Assembly: GCA_014764515.1 (NCBI GenBank)
Contig: JACXWD010000003.1
Coordinates: forward strand, 44,351-108,350
DNA: 64,000 nt
DNA from: Candidatus Polarisedimenticola svalbardensis
GTDB lineage: Bacteria > Acidobacteriota > Polarisedimenticolia > Polarisedimenticolales > Polarisedimenticolaceae
Direction: 5' to 3'
Below are positions 24,541 to 33,538 of the stretch, one piece after another. The position numbers and the translations under genes were made by a program. The notes beneath the pieces were generated by a model. It saw nothing but the letters and a program-made list of their open reading frames with translations, searched no databases and was not told where the DNA came from. The first letter of the stretch is position 1; every line of letters starts with the position of its first letter.

Positions 24541-26484
24541 GTGGCAAAAACACCGGTTCTCGGGCGATACCAGATATTGAAGGAACTGGGCCGTGGAGCC
24601 ATGGGCCGTGTTTTCCTGGCGCTGGACCCGGATATCCAGCGCAAGGTCGCCATCAAGACGATCCAGGTATTCGCCTCCCTGCCGGAATCGGAGCGGGGAG
24701 AAGCCCGGGAGCGGTTCAACCGGGAAGCCCGCGCAGCGGGCAAACTGCTCCATCCGGGGATCGTCACACTGTTCGACGTCGGGGAGCATAAAGGCATCCC
24801 GTTCCTGGCAATGGAGTACGTGGAGGGGACGGCGCTGGACCATCATTGCCGGACCGGCGACCTGCTCCCTGTGGACCAGGTACTGGAGATCATCCGGCAG
24901 GCGGCGGTGGCGCTGGAGTTCGCTCACCAGGCCGGGATCGTCCACCGGGACATCAAGCCGGCCAACCTGATGCTGGTAGGCGGGTCCACGGTGAAGATCA
25001 TGGATTTTGGCCTGGCCAAGGCGCCTGCCGCCCAGCTGACCAGTGACGGAACCTTGCTGGGCACCCCTGGATACATGTCCCCGGAGCAGATCCGCGGCGG
25101 GATGGTGGACGGCCGTTCCGACCTGTTCTCTCTGGCGTGTGTTCTTTACGAGATGCTCACCGGCACCAAACCGTTCGACGGCGATTCCATCTCCTCGGTG
25201 GTGTACCGGGTGGTCCATGAGGATCCCCCGGATCCGGCCGGTCTGGGTGGCCGTGTTTCTCCCGAACTGGCGGCATTCCTGGCCGGCGCCCTGGCCAAGG
25301 ATCCCGGGGAGAGGCCCGCCAACGGTCGTGAGTTCTCCGAACGTCTGGCCGCCCTGGGGAGTGAGGGGAAGCCGCGAGCTGCAGCCGGCGCCGACCTGAT
25401 GAACGGCGACCCTTCACCGCCGCCGGTGGCCGACCTCCCGCCTGCGGTCCATTCCCGCAGAAAGAAAAAACGCTCGGTCGGAAAACCGGCCGGTGTGATG
25501 GCAGCCCTGTTGATAGTCGCCCTGGGAGTTTGCGGGTGGATCTATCGAGGAGAGCTGAAAACCGTTTGGGAGGACTGGACCTCCAGGCGGCAGGTGCAGG
25601 CGACAGGTCTGCCCGAGTACTACGAGGCGACGGTGAAAACCGAGCCGGCCGATCTGCCTGTCCTGCTGGATGGGGAGCCGCTTGCAGGGGAGACGGTTCG
25701 CTTTTCGCCGACCCCCCCGCATGGAACGCTGACATCCGAACTGGAGTGCCGTTCCGTGGTTCACCCCCTGGACGCCCTGGATGCAGGAGGAGAGGTCAAC
25801 CTGGTATTCGACCCGGTGCGGTTGGACCTGGCGCTTCCGGTGCCGGTTGAGGGCGCCGGCCTGAAGGTGAACGGCACGGAGCTGGGAGCCGTGCCGGAAA
25901 CAGTGGACCTGGACCTGTGCCGGGAGAACCGGCTCGAATTCCTCGCTGCCGGCTATTACCCCCTGGAGGTGACGATCCCTTCCGCGGCAACTCCCCTGGA
26001 AGCCCGGACACTGGTGGGATCGATCGCCATGGAGCGGATACCTACCGGAACCCTGCTGCTGCCCGAGGCGGGCTACCCGCTCACTGTTCGGATCGACGGC
26101 CGGCGGAGGGAACTTTCCGGGGGCAAGATCGAGGTCGAAGCCGGTGAACACCGGTTGCGGATCACCAACGAACGTTACTGGATTGATCAATCGGCGCGGG
26201 TCGAGATCAAGGCCGGCGAATCGACCCGTCCGATTCGATCTCTCCCCGCCCTGGCCGCCTTGAGTGTTCTGGCCTATCCGCCCAACTGCCGTGTCCTGTT
26301 GCGAAAAGGTGGCGGTGACAACTGGAAGTTTTTGGAAAATACACCGCTTACCGGGTACAAGATCGCTGCCGGGGACTATCATCTACGTGTGGAACTGGTT
26401 TCCACCGGCGACGTGCGAGAACAGGACATCCGGCTCAAGGCCGGCACCAATCCGCCGGTACGGGTGTCGTTCGGAGGGAAGTAA
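24541..26484 (+). CDS. Membrane-anchored Ser/Thr protein kinase with PEGA-like extracytoplasmic region
   Basis: 647 residues from GTG 24541. The N-terminal Hanks-type kinase domain (about 9-272) has the P-loop LGRGAMGRVF, VAIK (Lys39), HRDIKPANLM (Asp137), DFGLAK (155-160) and GTPGYMSPEQ. All catalytic residues are present. A basic linker (SRRKKKRS) precedes a single membrane helix at about 316-336. The outer part of about 300 residues consists of beta-rich repeats like PEGA domains (for example LDGEPLAGETVRFSPTPPHG), usual on the outer side of such kinases. Its stop overlaps the next gene (TAATG), linking it to two exported proteins that may be ligands or partners. Confidence 0.9.
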   Translation: MAKTPVLGRYQILKELGRGAMGRVFLALDPDIQRKVAIKTIQVFASLPESERGEARERFNREARAAGKLLHPGIVTLFDVGEHKGIPFLAMEYVEGTALDHHCRTGDLLPVDQVLEIIRQAAVALEFAHQAGIVHRDIKPANLMLVGGSTVKIMDFGLAKAPAAQLTSDGTLLGTPGYMSPEQIRGGMVDGRSDLFSLACVLYEMLTGTKPFDGDSISSVVYRVVHEDPPDPAGLGGRVSPELAAFLAGALAKDPGERPANGREFSERLAALGSEGKPRAAAGADLMNGDPSPPPVADLPPAVHSRRKKKRSVGKPAGVMAALLIVALGVCGWIYRGELKTVWEDWTSRRQVQATGLPEYYEATVKTEPADLPVLLDGEPLAGETVRFSPTPPHGTLTSELECRSVVHPLDALDAGGEVNLVFDPVRLDLALPVPVEGAGLKVNGTELGAVPETVDLDLCRENRLEFLAAGYYPLEVTIPSAATPLEARTLVGSIAMERIPTGTLLLPEAGYPLTVRIDGRRRELSGGKIEVEAGEHRLRITNERYWIDQSARVEIKAGESTRPIRSLPALAALSVLAYPPNCRVLLRKGGGDNWKFLENTPLTGYKIAAGDYHLRVELVSTGDVREQDIRLKAGTNPPVRVSFGGK

Positions 26485-28001
26485 TGCGGAAGGTCAGCGC
26501 CATCCCGGTCCTGCTGCCGGCGATTCTGCTGTTCGCGGCAACCTGGGCGGGGATCCCCGCCATGGCCGACGAGCAGGCCGCCGCCAGGCAGTACAGGGTC
26601 GCCCGCCGGCTGGCGGCGGAAAGATCGCCGGACGCGGCCACCGCACTGCGCAAAGTAGTTGATCTGGCCCCGTTGGGGCCGCTGGCCGACGATGCCCTGG
26701 TAGAGCAGGGGATCCTGGCAGGCGCGCCGGGCTGGCCGGCGGACCTGGGTCTGCTCACAGGTGGCGGCATGGCCCGGGCTGCAGCCCTCATGCGCACCGT
26801 GACCGAAGAGTATCCGTCAGGGGACCGTATCCACGAAGCGCGCTACCGCGCCGCGTTGCTCAAGATGGAGCCGGTTGTAGGCCAGGATCTTTCCGCCGCA
26901 CGGCTCGATCTCCTCACCGTCGCCAACGATCCGGCCGCCGGACTGTGGGCGGCGAGAGCCCGGTACGTATCCACCTGGATCGACCGGGTGAACGGCCACG
27001 AGGCCCGGGCCCGCACCAGCCTTGAGAGACTCAGGATCGATTACCCGGCCACGGCGGAAGGGGCCCTGGCCCGAATCGGACTGGCGCAGATGATCCTGCA
27101 GGATGGAGATTACGGAGAGGCGGCTGCGCTGTTGCAGGAGAACGAGTCGATGCTCAGCCGGTCGCCGATCACCAGCCGGGTTCCCGAAGCAGGCCGCCTG
27201 AATGGCGCTGCGATCCGTGCTGTGGCAACCCGGTCCTTCCGCATGGGGTTGGCCGGCGACAGGCGCTGGAACCTGTCGGCAGACAGCTTCCCGGCAACCG
27301 GGATCCGAAATGCCGACGGGCTGGCTGTGGACTCCGGATCCGGAACATTGCTTTCCGACCGTAAGGCCGGAATTGTGGTGCTGTACGACGAACAACGGGG
27401 AAAGCAGGGTCAATGGGATATTCCAGGTCCAGTCGCCGTCGCCGTGGACCGCCTTGGCAGGATCTGGGTCGCCGGGGATGCCGGCCTGGTGATGATCAGG
27501 AACGGAGTGGCCGAAACCGTGGCCGACCTGGGAGCGTTCGCCTCACCCCGCGCCATCGCCTGTGACACTCTCGGCTCGATCTGGCTTCTGGATCGCAAGG
27601 GAACGAGGATCGGCAGATTGCGGCCGGGAACCACCAGGCTGGAGTCGGTGTGGCAGGGAGAAGACCGCCTGTCTTCCATCGTCTGGGACGGTCGCCGCAT
27701 GCTCGCCCTGGACACCCGGGGCCGGAGAGTCGTCGAAATCCGTGAAGAAAATCAGCTGAAGACCGTCGTCGCCGGCACTTTCGAAAAGCCGGTCGCACTC
27801 GCTTCGGATCTTCTGGGTCGTTTCGCAGTTCTGGACGACCGCACGAAAAGGGTGACGTTGTTCGGTGGTGACGGTGTCGAACTGGGCGGCTATGCACTGG
27901 GCGCCGCAGGCCCTTCAAGAACTGAAGGGCTGGTGATGTACCCCGGGGGTGGGATTGCGGTGACCGGGTCAACGGGGCCGACGGTTTACAGATTCCGCTG
28001 A
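26484..28001 (+). CDS. Exported TPR/beta-propeller (NHL-like) protein
   Basis: 505 residues with a signal peptide (VLLPAILLFAATWAGIPAMA). Residues about 30-230 are helical TPR-like repeats (VTEEYPSGDRIHEARYRAAL and RTSLERLRIDYPATAEGALA). The rest reads as a beta-propeller of NHL/SMP type: IRNADGLAVDSGSGTLLSDR, GPVAVAVDRLGRIWVAGDAG, SPRAIACDTLGSIWLLDRKG and KPVALASDLLGRFAVLDDRT. No catalytic residues are evident. Translationally coupled to the kinase, so I infer a periplasmic or envelope sensor or partner. Confidence 0.75.
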   Translation: MRKVSAIPVLLPAILLFAATWAGIPAMADEQAAARQYRVARRLAAERSPDAATALRKVVDLAPLGPLADDALVEQGILAGAPGWPADLGLLTGGGMARAAALMRTVTEEYPSGDRIHEARYRAALLKMEPVVGQDLSAARLDLLTVANDPAAGLWAARARYVSTWIDRVNGHEARARTSLERLRIDYPATAEGALARIGLAQMILQDGDYGEAAALLQENESMLSRSPITSRVPEAGRLNGAAIRAVATRSFRMGLAGDRRWNLSADSFPATGIRNADGLAVDSGSGTLLSDRKAGIVVLYDEQRGKQGQWDIPGPVAVAVDRLGRIWVAGDAGLVMIRNGVAETVADLGAFASPRAIACDTLGSIWLLDRKGTRIGRLRPGTTRLESVWQGEDRLSSIVWDGRRMLALDTRGRRVVEIREENQLKTVVAGTFEKPVALASDLLGRFAVLDDRTKRVTLFGGDGVELGGYALGAAGPSRTEGLVMYPGGGIAVTGSTGPTVYRFR

Positions 28002-28014
28002 TCGGCGGCCGTCC

Positions 28015-30036
28015 ATGGAGATCGATGTTTTGAAGAGGATTGCCTGCGGTTGTTTCCTGGTTGCCCTGCTCCTCGTCCCGGGGCCGTCCTGGTCTCAGGA
28101 ACAGGACCCCGCATCGGTTGTCGAGATTCTGGCGAGGGTGCGGGACGACCTGATCCAACTGCGTCTCGAGCAGGCCCTGGCGTCCCTGGACGGTCTATTT
28201 GAGCGCAGCGATCTCACCCGGCAGGAACGGGCCGACGCCTGGGTCCTGCGATCCAGGGCTCACGTCGCTTTCGGGGATCTGGATGCGGCCATGGAGGATT
28301 ACCGGGAAATCCTCAACCTCCGTCCCGGCTTCCGCCAGGAAAGCAGCCTGGTGACCCCGGAAGCGGAGAAACGGTTCAACAAGCTGCGCGCCGAGATGAT
28401 CAGCACCCTGCGGCTGGATATCCAGCCTGCAGACGCCGTTCTGATCATCGACGGCGAGAAGATCCTGCCATCGGCATCCGGCACCGTGGCGGTGCTGGCC
28501 GGCTCCAGGCGTATCCGACTCGAGAAGCGGGGCTTCGATGCTCTGGATGAGGAACTGGACCTGCCTGCAGGGGTTGAGTTCGGGTTCCAGCGCCAGTTGT
28601 TCCCGAATGCACGGGATGTGGTGATCCGATCCTGGGTGCCCGGTGTCCAGGTGCTCGTGGACGGAGGCGAAGCAGGCGAAACGGCCCGGGCCGGGAACAG
28701 CTCTGAAGGTTATGGCGATTCCCAGGGAGGCGTTCTGGTGATCCAGGATATGTCCCTGGGTGAACATCAGTTCGAATTCCGGATGGACTGTTACCTGACC
28801 CAGAGCCTCAAACGTATGGTCACGGTGGATATCATGGAGCCGACGCCGCTGCTGCTTCCCCGCCTTGAGATGGAGCGGCTGCATGTACCCCTGGTGGCCA
28901 AGGCGGATTTCCCCCAGGCTGAGATCTTCGTTGACGGCGACAAGGTCGGCGACCTGCAGTCCGAACTCCTGTTCCTGTGCCCCGGCGAGCGCGACGTGGA
29001 ATTCAGGGCCGGCGGACGAACGGTGTACGGCAGCCGGGTGAACGCCCGGGACGGCGAACCGGTGGAGATAGCGGCGACCGCCCGGCCGACGGTTATCCTG
29101 GCAGGCGCCGACAGCTGGCCCGCCGCCCTGGAACAGGCAGCTCTGCGTTACAGCCGGGCCGAGATGGAAAGCACACCGCTGGACAGGGGAGTCAACGATC
29201 CGGAGCGATGGGATCCGGACGATTTCCCGGCGGACGTGGACCTGGTGTTCGCAGTTCTGGAAAAGGATGATCTGGGCGTTGGCCGTATGATCATGTACAG
29301 CCCGATCCTGGATTCGTTCCAGGAAATGACTCCGGAACGGGTGGACGCCCTTTCGGCACTCCGGCCGGTCTGGATGGTCCCGGCTCCCGGCGTGAAGCTG
29401 GTGGATGCTCCCGGTGGCGGCGGCATCCTGGTGGCGGCGGTCCGGCCCGGCGGCCCGGCAGGCCGTGCCGGGCTCTCACCTGGCGCACGGTTGCTGGATC
29501 TGGACGGCCAGGCGCCGGCGGCGGTGGTGGATTACGAAGCCGCTCTGGCCGGTACGGCGCCGGGAGAAAGTCGGACCCTCAGGTTCCGAACCGGGGATGG
29601 TGAGGATGATGTCCTCGAAGTGGTTGTTCCCTCCGGCGATTCGCCGTTGGTGGCCGGCTCGGCCATGCGAGGTCAGGCACTGCCGTTGATGGCTGCATGG
29701 GCCCGTGTGGACATGGCGGCCTACCCGGACCGGTCCGTCTCGGCTCAGGCGAACCTGGCCCTGGCCCTGGCCGAAGCAGGGAATTTCAAAGCGGCGGTGG
29801 AAGCCTGGAAACGTGTGCGGTGGACTGACCGCCCGGGTATCGGCGAGGGAACCAGGGCGTACTATCTGGGGAGAGTTCTGGACCGGCTGGGCCGTGAGGA
29901 CGAAGCGGTTCGTGCGTTCCGCCGGGCGGCTTCAACCCATGCCACGGTGTTTACCGACGACGGCCCCGGTGTTGCCCCGGCGGCCAGGGACCATCTGGCG
30001 GATCTGGGAGTCAGCTCGGCCGACCTCCACGAGTAG
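28015..30036 (+). CDS. Exported TPR-PEGA-PDZ protein
   Basis: 673 residues. An N-terminal signal peptide (KRIACGCFLVALLLVPGPSW) is followed by TPR-like helices (about 30-110). PEGA-like beta domains come next (ADAVLIIDGEKILPSASGTV; AEIFVDGDKVGDL). A PDZ-type domain carries VAAVRPGGPAGRAGLSPGAR and LLDLDGQAPAAVVDYEAAL, and a final TPR part starts near ANLALALAEAGNFKAAVEAW. No protease motif accompanies the PDZ. ATG 28015 lacks a ribosome site; TTG 28030, nine bases after GGAG, gives a better signal peptide and may be the true start. Third gene of the kinase cluster. Confidence 0.75.
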   Translation: MEIDVLKRIACGCFLVALLLVPGPSWSQEQDPASVVEILARVRDDLIQLRLEQALASLDGLFERSDLTRQERADAWVLRSRAHVAFGDLDAAMEDYREILNLRPGFRQESSLVTPEAEKRFNKLRAEMISTLRLDIQPADAVLIIDGEKILPSASGTVAVLAGSRRIRLEKRGFDALDEELDLPAGVEFGFQRQLFPNARDVVIRSWVPGVQVLVDGGEAGETARAGNSSEGYGDSQGGVLVIQDMSLGEHQFEFRMDCYLTQSLKRMVTVDIMEPTPLLLPRLEMERLHVPLVAKADFPQAEIFVDGDKVGDLQSELLFLCPGERDVEFRAGGRTVYGSRVNARDGEPVEIAATARPTVILAGADSWPAALEQAALRYSRAEMESTPLDRGVNDPERWDPDDFPADVDLVFAVLEKDDLGVGRMIMYSPILDSFQEMTPERVDALSALRPVWMVPAPGVKLVDAPGGGGILVAAVRPGGPAGRAGLSPGARLLDLDGQAPAAVVDYEAALAGTAPGESRTLRFRTGDGEDDVLEVVVPSGDSPLVAGSAMRGQALPLMAAWARVDMAAYPDRSVSAQANLALALAEAGNFKAAVEAWKRVRWTDRPGIGEGTRAYYLGRVLDRLGREDEAVRAFRRAASTHATVFTDDGPGVAPAARDHLADLGVSSADLHE

Positions 30037-30040
30037 GGTC

Positions 30041-30688
30041 CTACCACTGGGTTACCCCCGGCTGGCCCGCCAGGGTCAGATGCCTCAGGGATTCGCGATT
30101 CTCATGGATCGCCTTGCCCGTCCACATCTCGGTTGTGATCAGCTCTCCAAGCACCAGTCGAAGGTCTTCCTTTCTCCGGGCTTCGATAGCGCTCCCGAAT
30201 TCAGCCAGGGAAGTCTGAACCTGCCCCGAGCTCTGATCGATCATGTTCATGATCCGGGCATCCCGGGCGTCCAGGGCCTCGTCCAGTTGCATACGGTCCA
30301 CCAGGTCGATCTCGGCTGTGAGATCCGGGGGGGAGCCTGTGGAGAGCCGACCACCTGATGACCATGCGATACCGGCTGCCATGCCGGCGGCCAGGAGGAC
30401 GGTTGCCGCGGCGAAGCCTGCTGCAAACATGCGGAAACCGCCTGGGCGACTCCACCATCCGGCGCCGGCGCCCCGGAGGTCCGGTTGACCCAGCAGGACG
30501 ACCCTGGGAGGTTCGGGCACCGCAGGGGACGCCGCCGAAAGGGACTCCCTTGTGCCATCCAGCTCTTCCAGTTCCAGCCGGCAGGGCTCGCAATCCTCAA
30601 GGTGCCGGTCCAGTTCGATCCGGGCCTGTCCCTCGATTTCGCCGTACAGTCTGTCCAGAAGACGATCTCTCCATTCATTGCAAACCAT
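30041..30688 (-). CDS. Zinc-binding anti-sigma factor
   Basis: 215 residues from ATG 30688 (AAGGTGGG upstream). The N-terminus is a zf-HC2/ZAS domain: Cys near residue 3, then HLEDCEPCRLELEEL with the H-x3-C-x2-C motif. One membrane helix follows (MFAAGFAAATVLLAAGMAAG). The outer domain is a long charged helix (ALDARDARIMNMIDQSSGQV and onward). It overlaps the ECF sigma gene by 14 bases, the usual sigma/anti-sigma coupling, and presumably holds that sigma factor at the membrane. Confidence 0.88.
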   Translation of the reverse strand: MVCNEWRDRLLDRLYGEIEGQARIELDRHLEDCEPCRLELEELDGTRESLSAASPAVPEPPRVVLLGQPDLRGAGAGWWSRPGGFRMFAAGFAAATVLLAAGMAAGIAWSSGGRLSTGSPPDLTAEIDLVDRMQLDEALDARDARIMNMIDQSSGQVQTSLAEFGSAIEARRKEDLRLVLGELITTEMWTGKAIHENRESLRHLTLAGQPGVTQW

Positions 30689-31262
30689 CGGTCCCACCTT
30701 CTCGCGCCAGTGCGGTTTTTAAACTTTTGAGGCCGTAGTACATCCTCGATTTCACCGTACTCTCCGGGCAACCCAGCAGTTCGGCGATTTCGCGAAATTT
30801 CAATCCCTGGAACTCCTTGAGGACCAGGACCTCCCGCTGCTCCGGTTGGAGGCGCGTGAGCGCCCGGCGGACGACTGCTCTGCGATCGCTCTCCACCAGC
30901 AGGCTGTCCGGAGTGACCGGCCTGCCCTCCACAACCGTTGGAGCCCTCTCTTCGCGATCTTTTCCACCGTCCACCACTACGGCGGCCCACCGCCCCTTCT
31001 TCCGCATGTGATCACGGGTCAGGTTCAGGGCGATCTGGTACATCCAGGTTGAGAACTTGCCGCCTGGATGGAACAGCTTCGCCTTGGAGAGGATCCGCAG
31101 GAAGGTCTCCTGACAGATGTCCTGTGCTTCCTCTCGACGGGGAAGCATGCGGTACACGAAGCGAAACAGCGGCCGCTCCCACCGCTGTACCAGCAGGCCC
31201 AGGCTGCCGGTGTCTCCCTTCTGGATTGAAGCCAGAAGCTCTTCGTCCGCTGGAATGTCCAA
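30675..31262 (-). CDS. ECF RNA polymerase sigma factor
   Basis: 195 residues from TTG 31262, eight bases after GGAGGG. Region 2 contains AQDICQETFLRILSKAKLF and KFSTWMYQIALNLTRDHMRK. Region 4 contains EQREVLVLKEFQGLKFREIA and ESTVKSRMYYGLKSLK. The linker between them is long and charged. It directs RNA polymerase to its own regulon under control of the anti-sigma factor. GGAAGTT (minus strand, 31364-31358) with GTC 17 bases downstream is a candidate autoregulatory promoter. Confidence 0.92.
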   Translation of the reverse strand: MDIPADEELLASIQKGDTGSLGLLVQRWERPLFRFVYRMLPRREEAQDICQETFLRILSKAKLFHPGGKFSTWMYQIALNLTRDHMRKKGRWAAVVVDGGKDREERAPTVVEGRPVTPDSLLVESDRRAVVRRALTRLQPEQREVLVLKEFQGLKFREIAELLGCPESTVKSRMYYGLKSLKTALAREGGTDGLQ

Positions 31263-31614
31263 GTCGGAGACCCTCCGGTCGGTAAGCGTTCCGTTCTCAA
31301 TGATCTCACCAGATTAAACGCCTCGCCCACCTGTTTGGACGAACCTCCCTCGCATGGAACTTCCGCATGAGAGTGGGTGACAAATGTTGTCAGTGTCTCC
31401 GATGCAGACGCCGAATATTGTCATTTTTTCACGTTCTGGCACTGCCTTTATTACGGATTTTTAGGATTTCTTTCAATTCTATGGCCGATATCGATCCGGG
31501 AATCAACACATTACAAAATAGTAAAATGCATATGCATAAATTGGTAAGCATATTGCTCAATTAGGATTCGTCGCAACGACGGGTGCCGGCCAAGCGGCAC
31601 AGCGGGGAGAACGA
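31263..31614. other. Divergent intergenic region, AT-rich
   Basis: 352 bases between the divergent ECF sigma and GAF-SpoIIE genes with no coding signal. It holds the palindrome-like GGAACTTCC at 31356-31364, which reads as an ECF-type -35 on both strands. The stretch from about 31430 to 31565 is markedly AT-rich for this genome and includes TGCATATGCA at 31527-31536. No tRNA or recognised riboswitch is present. Confidence 0.6.
31511..31541 (+). promoter_or_regulatory. Candidate promoter of the signalling cluster
   Basis: TTACAA at 31511-31516 and ATAAAT at 31536-31541, preceded by TGC, form a 19-spaced or extended -10 promoter in the AT-rich gap. The first gene starts at GTG 31615. Several other AT-rich matches exist nearby, so the exact site is uncertain. 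Confidence 0.35.
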
Positions 31615-32934
31615 GTGGTGCCAGCGAGTTTGCCTAACGCCCGGATCGGTGAGGAAACAGCTTGCCGCCTTCTGGACGCTGAAGAGGAAATTCGCAGCCT
31701 GTGCGGCGAAGTCCTGGAGCGCTACGAGGAAACGACTCTGGTTTACCGTCTGGTGAACAAGCTCGGTAGTGTCCTGGGAGAAGAAGCTATCGCCGGAACC
31801 GTTCTCGAAGATGCGGCCCGGGTTCTGGGCGCCGACTCCGCAGAGATCTGGTTACAAGGGGAAGACCACCTGGAACTGGTGGCAGCCGTGCCGTCATTTC
31901 CGGCCCGGCCCGTGGTGGAGCGCCCCGGACCCTGCAAGGCGGTACTGGAAGGTCGTCCCTGGATCCAGGAGTCGGCGGAAGGGATGGCGCCGGAAATCGC
32001 CGTGCCGATCCCCGGCAGCACAGGTGAACCGATCGGTGCCATGGTTTTGATCGGCCGAGCCGACAAGCGCAACTATCGCACCGGAGAAATGAAACTCCTG
32101 ACAGCTCTGGCCACCATGCTTTCGGCCTTTATACGGAACCATCGCCTGGCCGCAAAGGCCCGGCTGGCCGATTCAAGGGCTCGGGAACAGGAAATCGCCC
32201 GCCAGGTCTATCTCGGGCTTCTTCCTGAGCGGGATCCGGAATTCGAAGGTCTGGCTATTTCCGGAGCGTGTATTTCCGCCGACACCGTAGGTGGAGACTA
32301 TTACGGCTACCACCCACTGCCCGACGGTGGCCTGGGAGTTGCCATGGCCGACGTCACCGGGCATGGGATCGGCGCCGCCATGTACATGGCCGCCGCCAAA
32401 GGTGTCTTCCAGGCCGAGTCCAGGCGGGTGATCTCACCTTCGGACCTGCTTCGAAGGGCGAACGAAGCTCTGGAGTCGGATTTTTCCAGATCGGATATGT
32501 TCGCAACCGCCTTTTTTGCTCATTTCAAGCCGGGCAGCGATCGATTCGAATACGCTCTTGGCGGGCACAATCCTCCGATCCTGATCCGGACCTCCGGCCG
32601 TGTGGAGATGCTGGACCGGGGCGGCATCGCCCTGGGCATCCTGCCTGATGTGCAGTACGAAGAGACCAGTTGCCGTGTCGAAGCCGGCGACACCCTGGTT
32701 GTGTATACCGACGGTCTTCCGGAAGCCAGGGATGAAGACAGGACTTTCTACGGTCTGGATCGGTTGAAGCGCCTTTCCGTTCTGCACCGCACGGCGGATG
32801 CCGATGAACTCCGGGACCGGATCCTGGACGACCTCATGGCGCATACCGGCGGCAGGTCTCCTTCGGATGACGTCACCCTCATCGTAATCAGGTTCACAGG
32901 CGGACCGGCCCCGAAAGGCGGGACGGATGCCTGA
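31615..32934 (+). CDS. GAF-domain SpoIIE/RsbU-type protein phosphatase
   Basis: 439 residues. The N-terminal part (about 45-185) is a GAF-like sensor domain (VLEDAARVLGADSAEIWLQG, then PIGAMVLIGRADKRNYRTGE). A short coiled coil leads to the PP2C-type SpoIIE domain with metal-binding Asp residues in ADTVGGDYYGYH, AMADVTGHGIGAAMYM and SDDVTLIV, plus YTDGLPEARD. Enzymes of this type remove phosphate from STAS anti-anti-sigma proteins; a STAS gene lies at 37029. The start is GTG 31615 or 31618 after GGGGAGAACGA. It overlaps the receiver gene by eight bases. Confidence 0.9.
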   Translation: MVPASLPNARIGEETACRLLDAEEEIRSLCGEVLERYEETTLVYRLVNKLGSVLGEEAIAGTVLEDAARVLGADSAEIWLQGEDHLELVAAVPSFPARPVVERPGPCKAVLEGRPWIQESAEGMAPEIAVPIPGSTGEPIGAMVLIGRADKRNYRTGEMKLLTALATMLSAFIRNHRLAAKARLADSRAREQEIARQVYLGLLPERDPEFEGLAISGACISADTVGGDYYGYHPLPDGGLGVAMADVTGHGIGAAMYMAAAKGVFQAESRRVISPSDLLRRANEALESDFSRSDMFATAFFAHFKPGSDRFEYALGGHNPPILIRTSGRVEMLDRGGIALGILPDVQYEETSCRVEAGDTLVVYTDGLPEARDEDRTFYGLDRLKRLSVLHRTADADELRDRILDDLMAHTGGRSPSDDVTLIVIRFTGGPAPKGGTDA

Positions 32935-33304
32935 ACTTCAAACCATCATGATCGTCGATGACGACGCTTTCGTGCGCAGGCCGCTGGAATACATTCTGAA
33001 AGCGGAGGGCTTCCGGCCGATCCTCGCCGGCGACGGTGAAGAATGCCTGAGGCTGGTCGCCGAAGATCGTCCCGATCTGATTTTCCTCGATGTGATGATG
33101 CCCGGTCGCGACGGGTTCGGCGTGTGTCACGCCCTGAAAAGCGATCCGGTCTATTCCGATATTCCGATCATCCTGCTCTCGGCCAGGGGGCAGGAACATG
33201 ACGAAGCAAAAGGTCTGGCCATGGGTGCGGAAGAGTTCATGACCAAACCGTATTCACCATCCGAATTGATTCGCCGGGTACGGCAGATCCTTGAAAGCCG
33301 CTGA
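32927..33304 (+). CDS. Single-domain response regulator
   Basis: 125 residues containing only a receiver domain. The acidic pocket is DDD at 11-13, the phospho-acceptor is Asp55 in IFLDVMMPGRDG, Ser85 replaces the usual Thr in LLSARG, and Lys107 is in FMTKPYS. There is no output domain, so it must act by protein contact, like CheY or Spo0F. The histidine kinase fusion two genes downstream is the obvious phosphodonor candidate. Confidence 0.93.
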   Translation: MPELQTIMIVDDDAFVRRPLEYILKAEGFRPILAGDGEECLRLVAEDRPDLIFLDVMMPGRDGFGVCHALKSDPVYSDIPIILLSARGQEHDEAKGLAMGAEEFMTKPYSPSELIRRVRQILESR

Positions 33305-33321
33305 GCGGAGGGGGAAGAGAC

Positions 33322-33525
33322 ATGGCGATGGAAGCAATGAAGCTGGATGCAACGAATCAGGCACGCTTGCTGACGCAGCAGGAATTGCATCTGAAGATCG
33401 AGAACGTGACCGAAGAAGTGCTTCGGGATGCCGCATCGCCGGCACCCGACGAGCCGATGTGCCCGCGCATAATCTCGGCAGCGGACCTTGTCCGGCGGAT
33501 GAAGCCGTTCATGGTCTACAACTGA
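33322..33525 (+). CDS. Small orphan protein in the signalling cluster
   Basis: 67 residues from ATG 33322 after GGGGGAAGAGAC. Charged, with a helical first half (LLTQQELHLKIENVTEEVLR) and a second half rich in Pro (PAPDEPMCPRIISAADLVRR) ending in MKPFMVYN. I recognise no domain. Good ribosome site, codon use like its neighbours and tight spacing (13 bases to the next start) support a real gene. It could be an adaptor or regulator of the GTPase encoded next. Confidence 0.65.
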   Translation: MAMEAMKLDATNQARLLTQQELHLKIENVTEEVLRDAASPAPDEPMCPRIISAADLVRRMKPFMVYN

Positions 33526-33538
33526 CCGGAGCAGACTG

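Noticed and set aside
31437-31452. TGGCAC resembling a sigma-54 -24 element
   Set aside because: The -12 position reads TTATT, without the required GC dinucleotide at the ten-base distance.
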